Positions 35,041 to 43,446 of a DNA stretch of 64,000 nucleotides are shown piece by piece; within the stretch, counting starts at the first letter, position 1; each line of letters begins with the position of its first letter. The notes beneath the pieces were generated by a model, which did no database searches, was not told the origin of the DNA, and saw only the letters and a program-made list of their open reading frames with translations. This stretch comes from an uncultured bacterium (GTDB lineage: Bacteria > Planctomycetota > Phycisphaerae > Phycisphaerales > SM1A02): NCBI GenBank assembly GCA_903898755.1, contig CAIUGT010000008.1, positions 17,313 through 81,312 of the forward strand, given 5' to 3'. Made by a program: the position numbers and the translations under genes.

Positions 35041-36057
35041 TTACTCTTCTATGGTTGATGGATTGGAGTCGCCCACCATCATTTGCAAAAAGAGTTCGAC
35101 CGCCTTGGGGTCAAAGTGCGTTCCTGATTGCTCGCGCATGTGCGCGACAATTTTTGCATAGGGCCATGCTTTGCGGTAGGGGCGGTCCGATGACAGAGCG
35201 TCCCACACATCAATCACGGCGAAGATGCGCGCGATTAAAGGAATTTGCTCGCCCTTGAGTCCGCGCGGATACCCAGTCCCATCCCAACGTTCGTGATGGC
35301 AATATGGAATGTCCAAAGCTGAGCGCAGATATTCAATTGGAGCCAACATGTCGTGGGCAAATTGCGGGTGCTTTCGCATAATCACCCACTCTTCTTCTGT
35401 CAGTGGTCCCGGCTTGTGCAAAATATGATCGGGCACGCCAATTTTTCCAATGTCATGCAGCAATGCGCTGCGTCGCACATGGATCAATTCGTTGTCAGAC
35501 ATTCCCATCAAGCGCGCAAGTTCAACAGTGAGCAGTGTCACGCGCCGAGAATGATGTTCGGTTTCATTGTCGCGCAAATCCAAAGCGCGCACCCAGCCTT
35601 TCAGCGTGGCCTCGTAGGCGTCCTGCAATTCACGGTGAATCTGCAGCAAATCGGCTTGCTGCTTCATTAACTTTCGATAGCGATTCAAACGAATAATAGT
35701 GTTCACGCGCGCGCGAATTTCCATGCGATCGATGGGTTTGGAAATAAAATCGTCGGCGCCGGCCTCAATGCCTTGAAGCCGCGATGCCTTGTCGTCAAGG
35801 GCCGTGGTCATCACCACGGGTACGTCGGCTAAAATTGGATCCGCGCGCAGTCTGCGGCACACTTCAAATCCATCCATGTCTGGCATCATCACATCGAGCA
35901 AAATGAGATCAGGCTGCAATGCACTGGCTTGCTTCAGCGCGTCGAGTCCATTGTCGGAGAAGTGGAGGTTGTGACCCAATCCAGTGAGCACCGCCTCCAA
36001 TGTTTCACGGCCACGCGAGTCATCATCCACAATTAAAATATTCGATAGTGAGCTCAT
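35041..36057 (-). CDS. response regulator with HD-GYP c-di-GMP phosphodiesterase output
   Basis: 338 residues. The receiver domain (1-125) has the acidic pocket DDD at 11-13, phospho-acceptor Asp55 in LLDVMMPD and Lys107 in SKP. The HD-GYP domain follows with HDIGKIG (His201-Asp202), a His-His pair at 254-255 and GTGYP at 261-264, all intact. It should hydrolyse c-di-GMP when phosphorylated or released by the receiver. It is the last gene of the operon, 12 bp after the hybrid kinase. In Shewanella the equivalent HnoD is a degenerate HD-GYP, so an intact site here is a real difference. Confidence 0.92.
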   Translation of the reverse strand: MSSLSNILIVDDDSRGRETLEAVLTGLGHNLHFSDNGLDALKQASALQPDLILLDVMMPDMDGFEVCRRLRADPILADVPVVMTTALDDKASRLQGIEAGADDFISKPIDRMEIRARVNTIIRLNRYRKLMKQQADLLQIHRELQDAYEATLKGWVRALDLRDNETEHHSRRVTLLTVELARLMGMSDNELIHVRRSALLHDIGKIGVPDHILHKPGPLTEEEWVIMRKHPQFAHDMLAPIEYLRSALDIPYCHHERWDGTGYPRGLKGEQIPLIARIFAVIDVWDALSSDRPYRKAWPYAKIVAHMREQSGTHFDPKAVELFLQMMVGDSNPSTIEE

Positions 36058-36069
36058 GGCGAATTTTGT

Positions 36070-37755
36070 TTAAAGCGTTTCGTCGTTGGGCAAGTGAGCT
36101 CGAATGGTTTTCACCAGTTGTTTCATATTCACTGGCTTGCTGAGATAGTCGTTGGCTCCAACAGCGATACAGCGTTCGCGGTCGCCCACCATTGCGCGCG
36201 AAGTTAAAGCGATAATAGGCATATCGGTGTGTTTATCATCTGCACGCAAATGGGCGATGGCGTCCAGGCCATCCATCAATGGCATTTGAATATCCATGAG
36301 CACCAACGAAGGAATGTGCTCGCGCACCATTTTCACGGCTTCCAATCCATCGCGCGCTTGAATCACCCGTAATTTGTTGGCGCGCAGATAATCAGTGACC
36401 GTCATAAGGTTGATCTCATTGTCGTCAGCCACCAAGATGAGGGGTGTGTTGCTTGGAAGTGTTTCGGCGGGAGTGATTTCAGTAAGGGATATTGTTCCGC
36501 TGGGGTTGTGTTGGTTCAAAGTATCCAAACCCTTGCATGGAATTCGAACAGTGAAGCAGCTGCCTTTGCCAATTTCACTTTCCACTGCCACGCTGCCACC
36601 ATGCAGTTCGACCAGTTTCATAACCAAAGTCAGACCAAGTCCGGTGCCGGCGTACTGGCGGGAAAGTTTGGAATCCAATTGTGTGAAGGGACTAAAGAGG
36701 CGCTTTAAATCTTCAGTGGCAATTCCAATGCCAGTGTCACGAACGGAGAACATAAGGGATTCACTTTCCAAATCGCACTTGGTCTCCAGAGTTACGCTGC
36801 CGCCATTCGGAGTGAACTTCACGGCATTGGAGAGCAGATTCACCAGGATTTGTTTCAAGCGGCGTTCGTCGGCAGTGAGCATGACGGATTGATTGTCCAT
36901 GACCAGCTTGAGATTTATTTTTTGCTTTTGCGCTTGTTCCATAACAAATCGCAAACTTGCCTGGCACAGATCCTCCACATTGGCTTTCGTCAACTCAAGT
37001 TCCATTTTGCCGGCGCCAATTTTGGCGATGTCCAGCAAGTCGTTGATCAGCGCTAAAAGATGGTGGCCACTTTCCGCGATGGTGTTGATGGATTTGACTT
37101 GCTTGGTGTTCATATCTCCATATACGCCTTCGGCAAGCGATTCGGAAAGTCCAAGTATGGCGTTGAGCGGCGTGCGCAATTCATGGCTCATAGCCGACAA
37201 GAAATCATCCTTGGAGCGCATGACGCGCGACAGTTCGGCGTTGGCCATTGATAGTTCAGCGGTGCGATCGGCCACGCGTTGCTCAAGTTTTTCAGAAAGT
37301 TGTTTGGCGTCGTGCAGCGATGTGCTGGTGGCTTGAACTAATTGCAATAGATCAACCGTGGAATCATGCAGCGCGAAGTCCTGCAAAACCAAATGCAAGG
37401 CTTTTAATTCGGTTGGATTGCGCACCCATGGCGACCCCAGAAAAAGATAGCGCTCTGGGTCGCGTAAAATGAGAACTTGACATCGCAGCATTAAATCGGT
37501 GGATGTGGATTTAAAAACAAACAGCGTGTTTTCCTGCCGCGCAATGAAATCACGGTTGAAAGCCTTGATTGGCTCCGACGCCAGTCGAAACAACAAGAAA
37601 TGATCATTAATTAAAGCGCCTGGAACGATCTTGGGGCAAACACGCGCCAACACTGACCCCGTATCAATAACCCGCATGTCCGCGTCCACAATAAAATGAA
37701 ATGGAAACAGCTTTGAAAACTGCCCGTGGTCAAGCATGGGCGCGGAGTCCGTCAT
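36070..37755 (-). CDS. H-NOX-associated hybrid histidine kinase (HNOBA-HisKA-HATPase-REC)
   Basis: 561 residues from ATG 37755, whose ATGA overlaps the stop of the second H-NOX gene. The N-terminal 150 residues match the heme-NO-binding-associated (HNOBA) domain: FPFHFIVDADMRVIDTG, ENTLFVF, LFLGSPWVRNPTELKAL and LQDFALHDSTVDLLQ. A coiled coil (about 150-185) leads to HisKA with His191 in MSHELRTPLN. The ATPase domain has LLSNAVKFTPNGG and DTGIGIA. The C-terminal receiver has ADDNEINL and Asp488 in LMDIQMP. H-NOX proteins bind such kinases and change their autophosphorylation when NO binds. Phosphate probably flows to the HD-GYP regulator encoded next. Confidence 0.93.
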   Translation of the reverse strand: MTDSAPMLDHGQFSKLFPFHFIVDADMRVIDTGSVLARVCPKIVPGALINDHFLLFRLASEPIKAFNRDFIARQENTLFVFKSTSTDLMLRCQVLILRDPERYLFLGSPWVRNPTELKALHLVLQDFALHDSTVDLLQLVQATSTSLHDAKQLSEKLEQRVADRTAELSMANAELSRVMRSKDDFLSAMSHELRTPLNAILGLSESLAEGVYGDMNTKQVKSINTIAESGHHLLALINDLLDIAKIGAGKMELELTKANVEDLCQASLRFVMEQAQKQKINLKLVMDNQSVMLTADERRLKQILVNLLSNAVKFTPNGGSVTLETKCDLESESLMFSVRDTGIGIATEDLKRLFSPFTQLDSKLSRQYAGTGLGLTLVMKLVELHGGSVAVESEIGKGSCFTVRIPCKGLDTLNQHNPSGTISLTEITPAETLPSNTPLILVADDNEINLMTVTDYLRANKLRVIQARDGLEAVKMVREHIPSLVLMDIQMPLMDGLDAIAHLRADDKHTDMPIIALTSRAMVGDRERCIAVGANDYLSKPVNMKQLVKTIRAHLPNDETL

Positions 37756-38312
37756 TTTTGATCCGCGGCGCCCCAATTCACAAGGAACTCATCATGGTCA
37801 GCGCCTTTGTCTTTGAACTTGGTGTGGGTCACAACGGCGGGTGTTTTGTAAAGTTTCGAAATGCCATTGAGCATTCCAACAACCACCATGGAGAGACCTG
37901 GTCGGTCGCTGAAGTAATGCAGGGTGATTCCATTTTCATGTCGGTCAGAACATTCAAATCGCGGTGGTTTGAGATTTGGAAAAATCAAAGCGACGCGCGT
38001 GTGGAACAAGGGGAGATAGTCCAAGAATTCACCAATGGTGCGTCCCGCTGACATCAACATGTCGCCGTAGCCTTTGAACGCTGTATGCGTTACCCAAAAC
38101 TCGCCGAACGCATAAAGAACTTGATCCGCGGTCAGGCCAAGCACTTCGGTGGCCGCTCCAACCAAACCATATGTCATTGCGTCTGGATAACTTTGGTTGC
38201 TAACGAATGCGGTCTCGGTCACGCCGGCTTTCTTTTTCACGGCTTCCCATTTGTCAGCGCCAAATTGAATTGTGACCAAGTCTTCAATGGATTTGTTGAT
38301 CATTCCATGCAT
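37752..38312 (-). CDS. H-NOX heme-NO/oxygen-binding sensor protein, second copy
   Basis: 186 residues, a stand-alone H-NOX. The proximal heme His is at 104 (LFHTRV), the heme-distorting Pro in LKPPRF follows, and the propionate-binding Y-x-S-x-R motif is at 133-137 (YFSDR). At the position of the O2-stabilising Tyr140 of the Thermoanaerobacter protein there is Met142 by motif spacing, so it is predicted to bind NO and CO but not O2. It aligns with the first copy without gaps over at least 140 residues and overlaps the kinase gene by 4 bp. The spacer to the first copy is 66 bp. Confidence 0.9.
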   Translation of the reverse strand: MHGMINKSIEDLVTIQFGADKWEAVKKKAGVTETAFVSNQSYPDAMTYGLVGAATEVLGLTADQVLYAFGEFWVTHTAFKGYGDMLMSAGRTIGEFLDYLPLFHTRVALIFPNLKPPRFECSDRHENGITLHYFSDRPGLSMVVVGMLNGISKLYKTPAVVTHTKFKDKGADHDEFLVNWGAADQK

Positions 38313-38378
38313 GTGCTTCTCGTTTCTGTTGGAAAGATTATGAAGTGCTTGAATTCTGAGTGTATCGGAATTGTTATT

Positions 38379-38945
38379 TTATCCACTCTTTTGAATGGCG
38401 TCGCCCCAGCACACCAAGAACTCGTCGTGGTCGTCGCCCTTGTCTTTGAATTTGGTCTGCGTGATCTGAGCGGGCGTGTCATACATTTTTGCAATGCCAC
38501 TGAAGAGCCCCCGTACAAACACGGACAAGCCAGGACGGTGGCTGAAATAATGCATTGTGATTCGATCCGCTTGCCGATCGGAACATTCAAAGCGCGGCGG
38601 TTTGAGATGCGGAAAAATCAGCGCCACACGCGTGTGGAACATTGGAAGGTAATCAAGAAACTCCGGCATATTGCGACCAGCGGAACTGAGCAAGTCCCCG
38701 TAGTCCTGGCGCGCCGTGTTTAAAACCCAAAACTCGCCAAAGGCGAAAAGAATTTCGTCCGCGCTCAACTTCAGCACTTCAGTGGCCGCGCCAATAAGTC
38801 CATAAGTCATGGCATCGGGGTAGCTCTCATTGCTAATGAAAGCCTCAATTGTCACTCCCGCCTTCTGTTTAATTTCTTCCCACTTGTCAATTCCAAATTT
38901 GGTCGTAACGAGTGCTTGCACCGATTTGTTGACCATGCCGTACAT
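38379..38945 (-). CDS. H-NOX heme-NO/oxygen-binding sensor protein, first copy
   Basis: 188 residues, with an AGGAG site six bases before the ATG. The H-NOX landmarks sit at the same numbers as in the second copy: His104 in MFHTRV, LKPPRF, and YFSHR at 133-137. Val142 occupies the O2-stabilising Tyr position, again predicting an NO-selective sensor. Shared blocks include SYPDAMTYGL, GAATEVL and TKFKDKG. The copies differ mainly in charged surface residues, for example KQEDYGD-like versus GYGDM-like stretches around residue 80. It is the first gene of a four-gene operon. Confidence 0.9.
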   Translation of the reverse strand: MYGMVNKSVQALVTTKFGIDKWEEIKQKAGVTIEAFISNESYPDAMTYGLIGAATEVLKLSADEILFAFGEFWVLNTARQDYGDLLSSAGRNMPEFLDYLPMFHTRVALIFPHLKPPRFECSDRQADRITMHYFSHRPGLSVFVRGLFSGIAKMYDTPAQITQTKFKDKGDDHDEFLVCWGDAIQKSG

Positions 38946-38978
38946 GTCGGACTCCTAAAAAAAAGTGGAAATATCCAA

Positions 38979-38996
38979 TTCAATATACGTATTGAA
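38979..38996. promoter_or_regulatory. inverted repeat in the H-NOX operon promoter region
   Basis: TTCAATA and TATTGAA flank TACG as a perfect 7-4-7 inverted repeat, 34 bases upstream of the first H-NOX start. On the minus strand it overlaps a possible -10 element TATATT (38987-38982). A second perfect palindrome, ATCAATTGAT, lies at 39004-39013. A regulator bound here could act on the H-NOX operon, the divergent gene at 39107, or both. The regulator is unknown. Confidence 0.4.
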
Positions 38997-39106
38997 AATG
39001 GTAATCAATTGATACTAGGCGAAATGACTCGCGCGGAAATAGTTCTGTGGGGTCGTGAGCAACGTGACGGGATTCCTTTGTATGGGCTTTGCCTTATTAT
39101 TGAGAT

Positions 39107-40216
39107 ATGCATATGCGAAAACTATTTCTGCTCGCACTCATTGGCGCGCTGTTCTGTGTTGATTTCGGTTGTCAAAGTGGTCTACCGAAGCTGAACACTG
39201 AACAAAAAGCCGAGAAGTTACAGACATATATAGATCAGCAAACGCAGTTCTGGACACTGCGCCATGACCTGGTGCCAATCGCCAGACAGATTTCAGTTGT
39301 CATTCCATTGGATTGTGATTTGGCGTTGCGCGATATCAAGGATCCGCAAATTCGTGAATACGTTCTCAACATCGCCGCTGGCGCCGGTATTTACGCCACT
39401 ACTCGGGTCTGGGTTTCTGATCCGCGCGTGGGGTTGGCGGACCTGATCATCATCACGCACTCAATTGAACAGACCATGAAAATCATGGCGAAGAAGGGGC
39501 CATATCCATCGCTTGATCCCATGATTCAAACCATGGCTTCCATCATGGAAGATTTAAATATTTTGGGAACGAAATGGCTTGAGCCGCAAGTGCAGGTGCA
39601 GATTCAGAAAGCGATAGAGGAGGACGCGCAAACAAATTGGACCCCCGCGGCTGACTTGATGAAGGTGAATGAACTGCTGACCACCAAGTTCAAGGAGCCG
39701 GTTGGAATTCAAATTGATTCATCCTTTCTTCAGTTTGACGACAACGGTTTATTTGAGCGCGGCATAAGCGAACTGCATGACATGAATTTGGCTGCTGAGA
39801 AGGCATCCGTTATTTTGGGAATATTGCCTCAAGCCGTGGAGTTGCGCGCGCGCCGCGCCATGTTGATGACGTTGAACGAGCCGATTGTTGTTGAGATGCG
39901 CGCCAACCTTGCGCAGATGGCGGCGCAACTGAAAGAGTTGAAAGAATTGAAGGGGCTTCAAGAGTTGAAGATGCTGGAAGAATTAAAAGGTCTTGAAGCG
40001 ATGAAGGATTTGCGGGAACTGAAGAATCTGGAAAGTTTGAAGGGGTTGCAAGAGTTGAAGAATCTTGAAGGCATTCAGAAAGAGTTGCAGGGGTTGCGTC
40101 CGCTGAAGGCCTTGGATGAACTTGTGGAATTCAAATGGAAGTTGGCCATATTGGTGATGTGCGGATTTATTGCACAAACCGTGGTGTTGGTATGGGCCAT
40201 TCGAAGCCGCCGTTGA
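39107..40216 (+). CDS. exported or membrane protein with xxL triplet repeats and C-terminal transmembrane segment
   Basis: 369 residues from ATG 39107 (ATG 39113 is equally possible). A hydrophobic N-terminus of about 22 residues ends near FGCQSG. It could be a lipoprotein, but the lipobox is not canonical. Residues up to about 265 are helical and unrecognised. From about residue 270 there is a strict three-residue repeat with Leu, Met or Ile at every third place (KEL KGL QEL KML ...) for 17 units, one extra residue, and then six further units. The end is a transmembrane segment and a basic tail (AIRSRR). It is divergent from the H-NOX operon. No function can be assigned. Confidence 0.65.
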   Translation: MHMRKLFLLALIGALFCVDFGCQSGLPKLNTEQKAEKLQTYIDQQTQFWTLRHDLVPIARQISVVIPLDCDLALRDIKDPQIREYVLNIAAGAGIYATTRVWVSDPRVGLADLIIITHSIEQTMKIMAKKGPYPSLDPMIQTMASIMEDLNILGTKWLEPQVQVQIQKAIEEDAQTNWTPAADLMKVNELLTTKFKEPVGIQIDSSFLQFDDNGLFERGISELHDMNLAAEKASVILGILPQAVELRARRAMLMTLNEPIVVEMRANLAQMAAQLKELKELKGLQELKMLEELKGLEAMKDLRELKNLESLKGLQELKNLEGIQKELQGLRPLKALDELVEFKWKLAILVMCGFIAQTVVLVWAIRSRR

Positions 40217-40268
40217 TGGACATGCCTTTGCAAAACATTTCAAATGCCTTTGGTAATATCTGAAATCT

Positions 40269-41132
40269 ATGAAAAATTTTACAACTTCAGCGTGTGCGAT
40301 TGTGTTTGCTTGTTCCATGTCAATGGCTCAGGCTCCTTCGACAACTCCTCCAGCTGGCGCGCTAACAGCACCGCCATCTGGTCAAGCCGTGGGTCAACCG
40401 CGCGGGCCAGGACCAGGTCAGCCTGGTGGACCTGTTGGAACTCCTGCGAACTCCGATCAAATTGCGCAACTGTTAATGCGTGGCGATAAGAACAACGATG
40501 GAAAATTATCGCCGGAAGAAATTCCTCCGCAAATAAAGGACCGATTTGGTTCGATCGATTTGAACAAAGATGGTTTGATTGATCAAGACGAACTTGTTGC
40601 GTTTGCCAAGACGCAAGATAAAACTGGAAACGCGCGTCGTGGTGGTGGCCAAGGACAAAATTTTGAAGGCGCCATGAAGCAAATGAACCGCGGTTACAAA
40701 GGGCTTGAAAAATCCGCGTTTGATGCAGGCAGCAAGGCGCAGGATTTGGCCAATATTCAAATGGTTGAAGCTGGAATTGTGAATGCAAAGGGAATGATCT
40801 CCACGGTGAAGATGGCTCCGCAAGCAAAAGAAAAGTACGGGGAAGACGTCGCCAAGTATGAAGCCGACATGCGTGCACAATTGCTTGCCACGCTGAACGT
40901 GGCAATTACCTTGGAGAATGCGGTCATTCGCGGCGACGCTGTCGAGGCCAAGAAATTGGTGGCCAAGCTTGATCAGGAAGAAGAAGAAGGTCACGATATG
41001 TTCAAGCGCGAAGAGAATGAGGAGAAGGGCGAAAAGAGTGAAGGCGGCGAACGTGGGGCGCGAGCGCCAACAGCACCAAGTGGAGCGCCAGCAGCTCCGC
41101 CAGCAGCTCCGCCAGCAGGCGCTCCAAAGTAA
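40269..41132 (+). CDS. exported EF-hand protein
   Basis: 287 residues. The signal peptide ends near SMAQ, followed by a Pro/Gly/Gln-rich linker (about 22-60). Two calcium-binding EF-hand loops lie at 73-84 (D-K-N-N-D-G start, ending E) and 97-108 (D-L-N-K-D-G start, ending E). Both have all ligands. A long helical region follows (about 130-250), and the end is an Ala/Pro-rich tail. It probably binds calcium in the periplasm; the partner is unknown. It follows the triplet-repeat gene by 52 bp and ends in an intrinsic terminator. Confidence 0.75.
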   Translation: MKNFTTSACAIVFACSMSMAQAPSTTPPAGALTAPPSGQAVGQPRGPGPGQPGGPVGTPANSDQIAQLLMRGDKNNDGKLSPEEIPPQIKDRFGSIDLNKDGLIDQDELVAFAKTQDKTGNARRGGGQGQNFEGAMKQMNRGYKGLEKSAFDAGSKAQDLANIQMVEAGIVNAKGMISTVKMAPQAKEKYGEDVAKYEADMRAQLLATLNVAITLENAVIRGDAVEAKKLVAKLDQEEEEGHDMFKREENEEKGEKSEGGERGARAPTAPSGAPAAPPAAPPAGAPK

Positions 41133-41159
41133 TTTTTGTAAATCATCAACTTGAAGATC

Positions 41160-41195
41160 ATTGCCCCGCGGCTTGTTGCGCGGGGCAATTTATTT
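41160..41195 (+). terminator. intrinsic terminator after the EF-hand gene
   Basis: A perfect 11-bp G+C-rich stem (ATTGCCCCGCG with CGCGGGGCAAT) closes an 8-base loop and is followed by TTATTTTT. It lies 27 bases after the EF-hand stop codon and is oriented for the plus strand. Confidence 0.9.
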
Positions 41196-41286
41196 TTGTG
41201 GCTGCGCGCTGAGTGCAGCAGGCTTCTGTGGTAACAGTGTTGCTTTGGAATGCTGCAAGCGCAATCAAAGGGGTGAAGAAAGATGC

Positions 41287-41889
41287 TTAGTGATGAGGCG
41301 GTAGCGTTTTTTCCAGAACTTCAAAATACAAATCGTCGCGCCGCGGCGTGCCCGCCCGCGGTTCGTCATAAGGAAACTTTTCGCGCTTTCCGGTGAGCAA
41401 ATAGCCGCGTCGTTGATACCAAGTGATCAGTGTCTCGCGCTGCCCAATCACGGTCATGCGGGCGCGCGATAAGCCAAATTCTTCGCGGATCACGCGCTCC
41501 GCTTCTTGTAAGAGTTGGCGGCCAATTCCTGCGGCTTGCAATGTTGGGCGCACGGAAACCATGCCTATGTAGCCAGCGTCGCCAGCTTTTTCAATGCGCA
41601 CGCACGCAACAATCGAGCTTGTTTGATTGTTGCGTGCGCGGGCCTCAGTCTGCTGGAGGTCTTGCTCAATCGCATTGTGTTGCTGGGCCAGCCGAATGCG
41701 CGAGTGCGCTCCAGAAATAATTTCACGAATTTCAAGTTCATCGGTGCGTTGACCATCTAAAAGATCCGCTTCGGTGGTCCACCCCGCGCGACTGCCTGTG
41801 CCGCGGTATGCGCTTTCAACCAACTCAACAACGGCGGACACATCGGCAAGTGTGGCGTTGCGAAAAACAATGGACTGCGCGGAATTCAT
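41287..41889 (-). CDS. GNAT family N-acetyltransferase
   Basis: 200 residues. The GNAT fold is shown by the N-terminal strand IVFRNATLADVSAVVELV, the acetyl-CoA loop in VSVRPTLQAAGIGRQLL (R-x-x-x-x-A-G-I-G) and the last strand YQRRGYLLTGKREKFP. The region after the first helix (RTDELEIREII) fits the subgroup acting on small molecules or peptides. The substrate is unknown. It stands alone: the EF-hand terminator lies on one side and a 360-bp gap with no clear gene on the other. Confidence 0.75.
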   Translation of the reverse strand: MNSAQSIVFRNATLADVSAVVELVESAYRGTGSRAGWTTEADLLDGQRTDELEIREIISGAHSRIRLAQQHNAIEQDLQQTEARARNNQTSSIVACVRIEKAGDAGYIGMVSVRPTLQAAGIGRQLLQEAERVIREEFGLSRARMTVIGQRETLITWYQRRGYLLTGKREKFPYDEPRAGTPRRDDLYFEVLEKTLPPHH

Positions 41890-42251
41890 CAGTCAATCAT
41901 AGAAGATGTTTGGAATTGGAAGCGGTGACGGCGATGGTCTTGTGCGGTGCGGGTGATCCGCGACATGTTGTTGTTCGATTGCATTTCATACGATGTCCAT
42001 TCAAGCAATGTCAAAGGCCAGCAAGACTGTGGAAATAATTTCAAACACGCAAGCGCGGCGCGTTGGTGGTGCGTGGATTGTGGTGGATGAATTCAGCTGG
42101 CAACCCGGTGAAGCAAAAGCGCAAACTTGCCAATTCGCTAGATGGTCTTGCACAGCAAATTGGCGCGGACACTTGTGAGTTGCGCTAGGCAGACGTGGTG
42201 TTTAGCAGCGGTGAACTATTGAATCGCCACAATGTGAAATTGGAGCGCGCA
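41890..42251. other. 362-bp interval without a convincing gene
   Basis: Short plus-strand open frames exist, for example from 41993 encoding AWIVVDEFSW, but they are broken by stops within about 60 codons, have no ribosome binding site and match nothing I recognise. Pieces in different frames look codon-like, so a decayed gene is possible. No hairpin terminator or clear promoter is seen. Confidence 0.3.
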
Positions 42252-43313
42252 TTAAGTTTTGGTTTTGGAATGCGCTTTCCAAGCGGCGATTAATTCCGCC
42301 TCGCGCGCGCGGCTCATGCCTGGCGCGCCGGGCTTGGCCCCGAAATCAAAATCTGGTTTTGTTTTCATGAACCAATCAGCGGTGTCGCGCGCGGTCTGTG
42401 CCAGCGGACGAAATTTCAATCCTTGCTCAATGGCTTTGCGTCGGTTGATGCCGCCCATTGGCGCCTCGGCGGCCATGGAGGCGGGAATCCACAGCGGCAT
42501 TCCCATCCAAGGTTGCACTTGTTGTTCAAGCAACCAGTCATCATCGGCTGGAACAAAGTCGACATGATTTCCAAACGCTCCGCGGCAGCCAAAAATAAAT
42601 CCATCAAAGGTGAGCGCGCCATCTGGACCCGCGCAATTGAACGCGCCGCCGTGGCCGTTTTGAGCGCAAATACAGGCAAAATCCGCTAAATCGCGCGCGT
42701 CAATAAAGGACGTCTCGCATCCCCACGGATTTTTTGAATTGGGAATCAACACTTCGCCGCCGCGCTGCATACGCACGGGCCAGTACGTGAAACGATCAGT
42801 TGGATCACCGGGTCCCACAATCAGACCCGGACGCAACATGGTTGCGCGATCCGCGTACACGGCGGTCAACGCACGCTCGCACGCGGCCTTCAGCGGACCG
42901 TAGGTTTCATTGGATAATTTTTCATCGATCACTTGCGGATCCGCGGCCAGCGGAGCCGATTCGTCCGCATGCACAGGCAATGGATCGGCGTACACATTCA
43001 GTGTGGTGATCAAAATATATTGGCGCGCCGCAGGCTTTAACAATTCAGCGCTTGCGCGCGTGATGCGCGGAACAAACGCGCTTGTATCAATGACCGCGTC
43101 CCAAGTTCGACCTGCGCGAATTGCGGCGGCCAAGGGCTCTAGGCCTGGTGCCTTGTTGGGATCCCGGTCGCCATGGATTTGCTCAAGATCCTTGAACATG
43201 CCGGGATTTGTTTTGCCGCGATTGAACAGCGTCACTGTCCATCCGCGCGCCCGTGCGCTTTCCACAATGGCTGGTCCAAGAAAAGATGTGCCGCCAAGAA
43301 TTAAAATGTTCAT
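42252..43313 (-). CDS. NAD-dependent epimerase/dehydratase (atypical/extended SDR)
   Basis: 353 residues from ATG 43313, which gives the standard MNILILGGTSFLGPAIV start; the longer reading adds an unconserved leader. It has the GxxxFxG-type NAD site, VIDTSAFVPRI, LITTLNVYAD and a YGPLK catalytic YxxxK near residue 137. FIDARDLADF and a C-terminal domain follow. Similar proteins are often annotated as NAD-dependent epimerases or RNA-binding SDRs. The substrate is unknown. It lies beyond the polysaccharide locus and is probably monocistronic. Confidence 0.75.
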   Translation of the reverse strand: MNILILGGTSFLGPAIVESARARGWTVTLFNRGKTNPGMFKDLEQIHGDRDPNKAPGLEPLAAAIRAGRTWDAVIDTSAFVPRITRASAELLKPAARQYILITTLNVYADPLPVHADESAPLAADPQVIDEKLSNETYGPLKAACERALTAVYADRATMLRPGLIVGPGDPTDRFTYWPVRMQRGGEVLIPNSKNPWGCETSFIDARDLADFACICAQNGHGGAFNCAGPDGALTFDGFIFGCRGAFGNHVDFVPADDDWLLEQQVQPWMGMPLWIPASMAAEAPMGGINRRKAIEQGLKFRPLAQTARDTADWFMKTKPDFDFGAKPGAPGMSRAREAELIAAWKAHSKTKT

Positions 43314-43446
43314 GATTGCCTTTGGGTTGAAGCGTGTCCGTTGAGAAAGCAATCGTACTTCACTTCATTTTCAATGCAACCAAATCTCACGCATGACGGG
43401 TGCGTAGGTTGGCCTCTCGCCTATTCAAAAAACCTTTCGAAATAAG

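Noticed and set aside
39940..40140. The repetitive DNA of the leucine-triplet region as a CRISPR or tandem-repeat array
   Set aside because: It is in frame, codes a continuous protein repeat and has no spacer structure.
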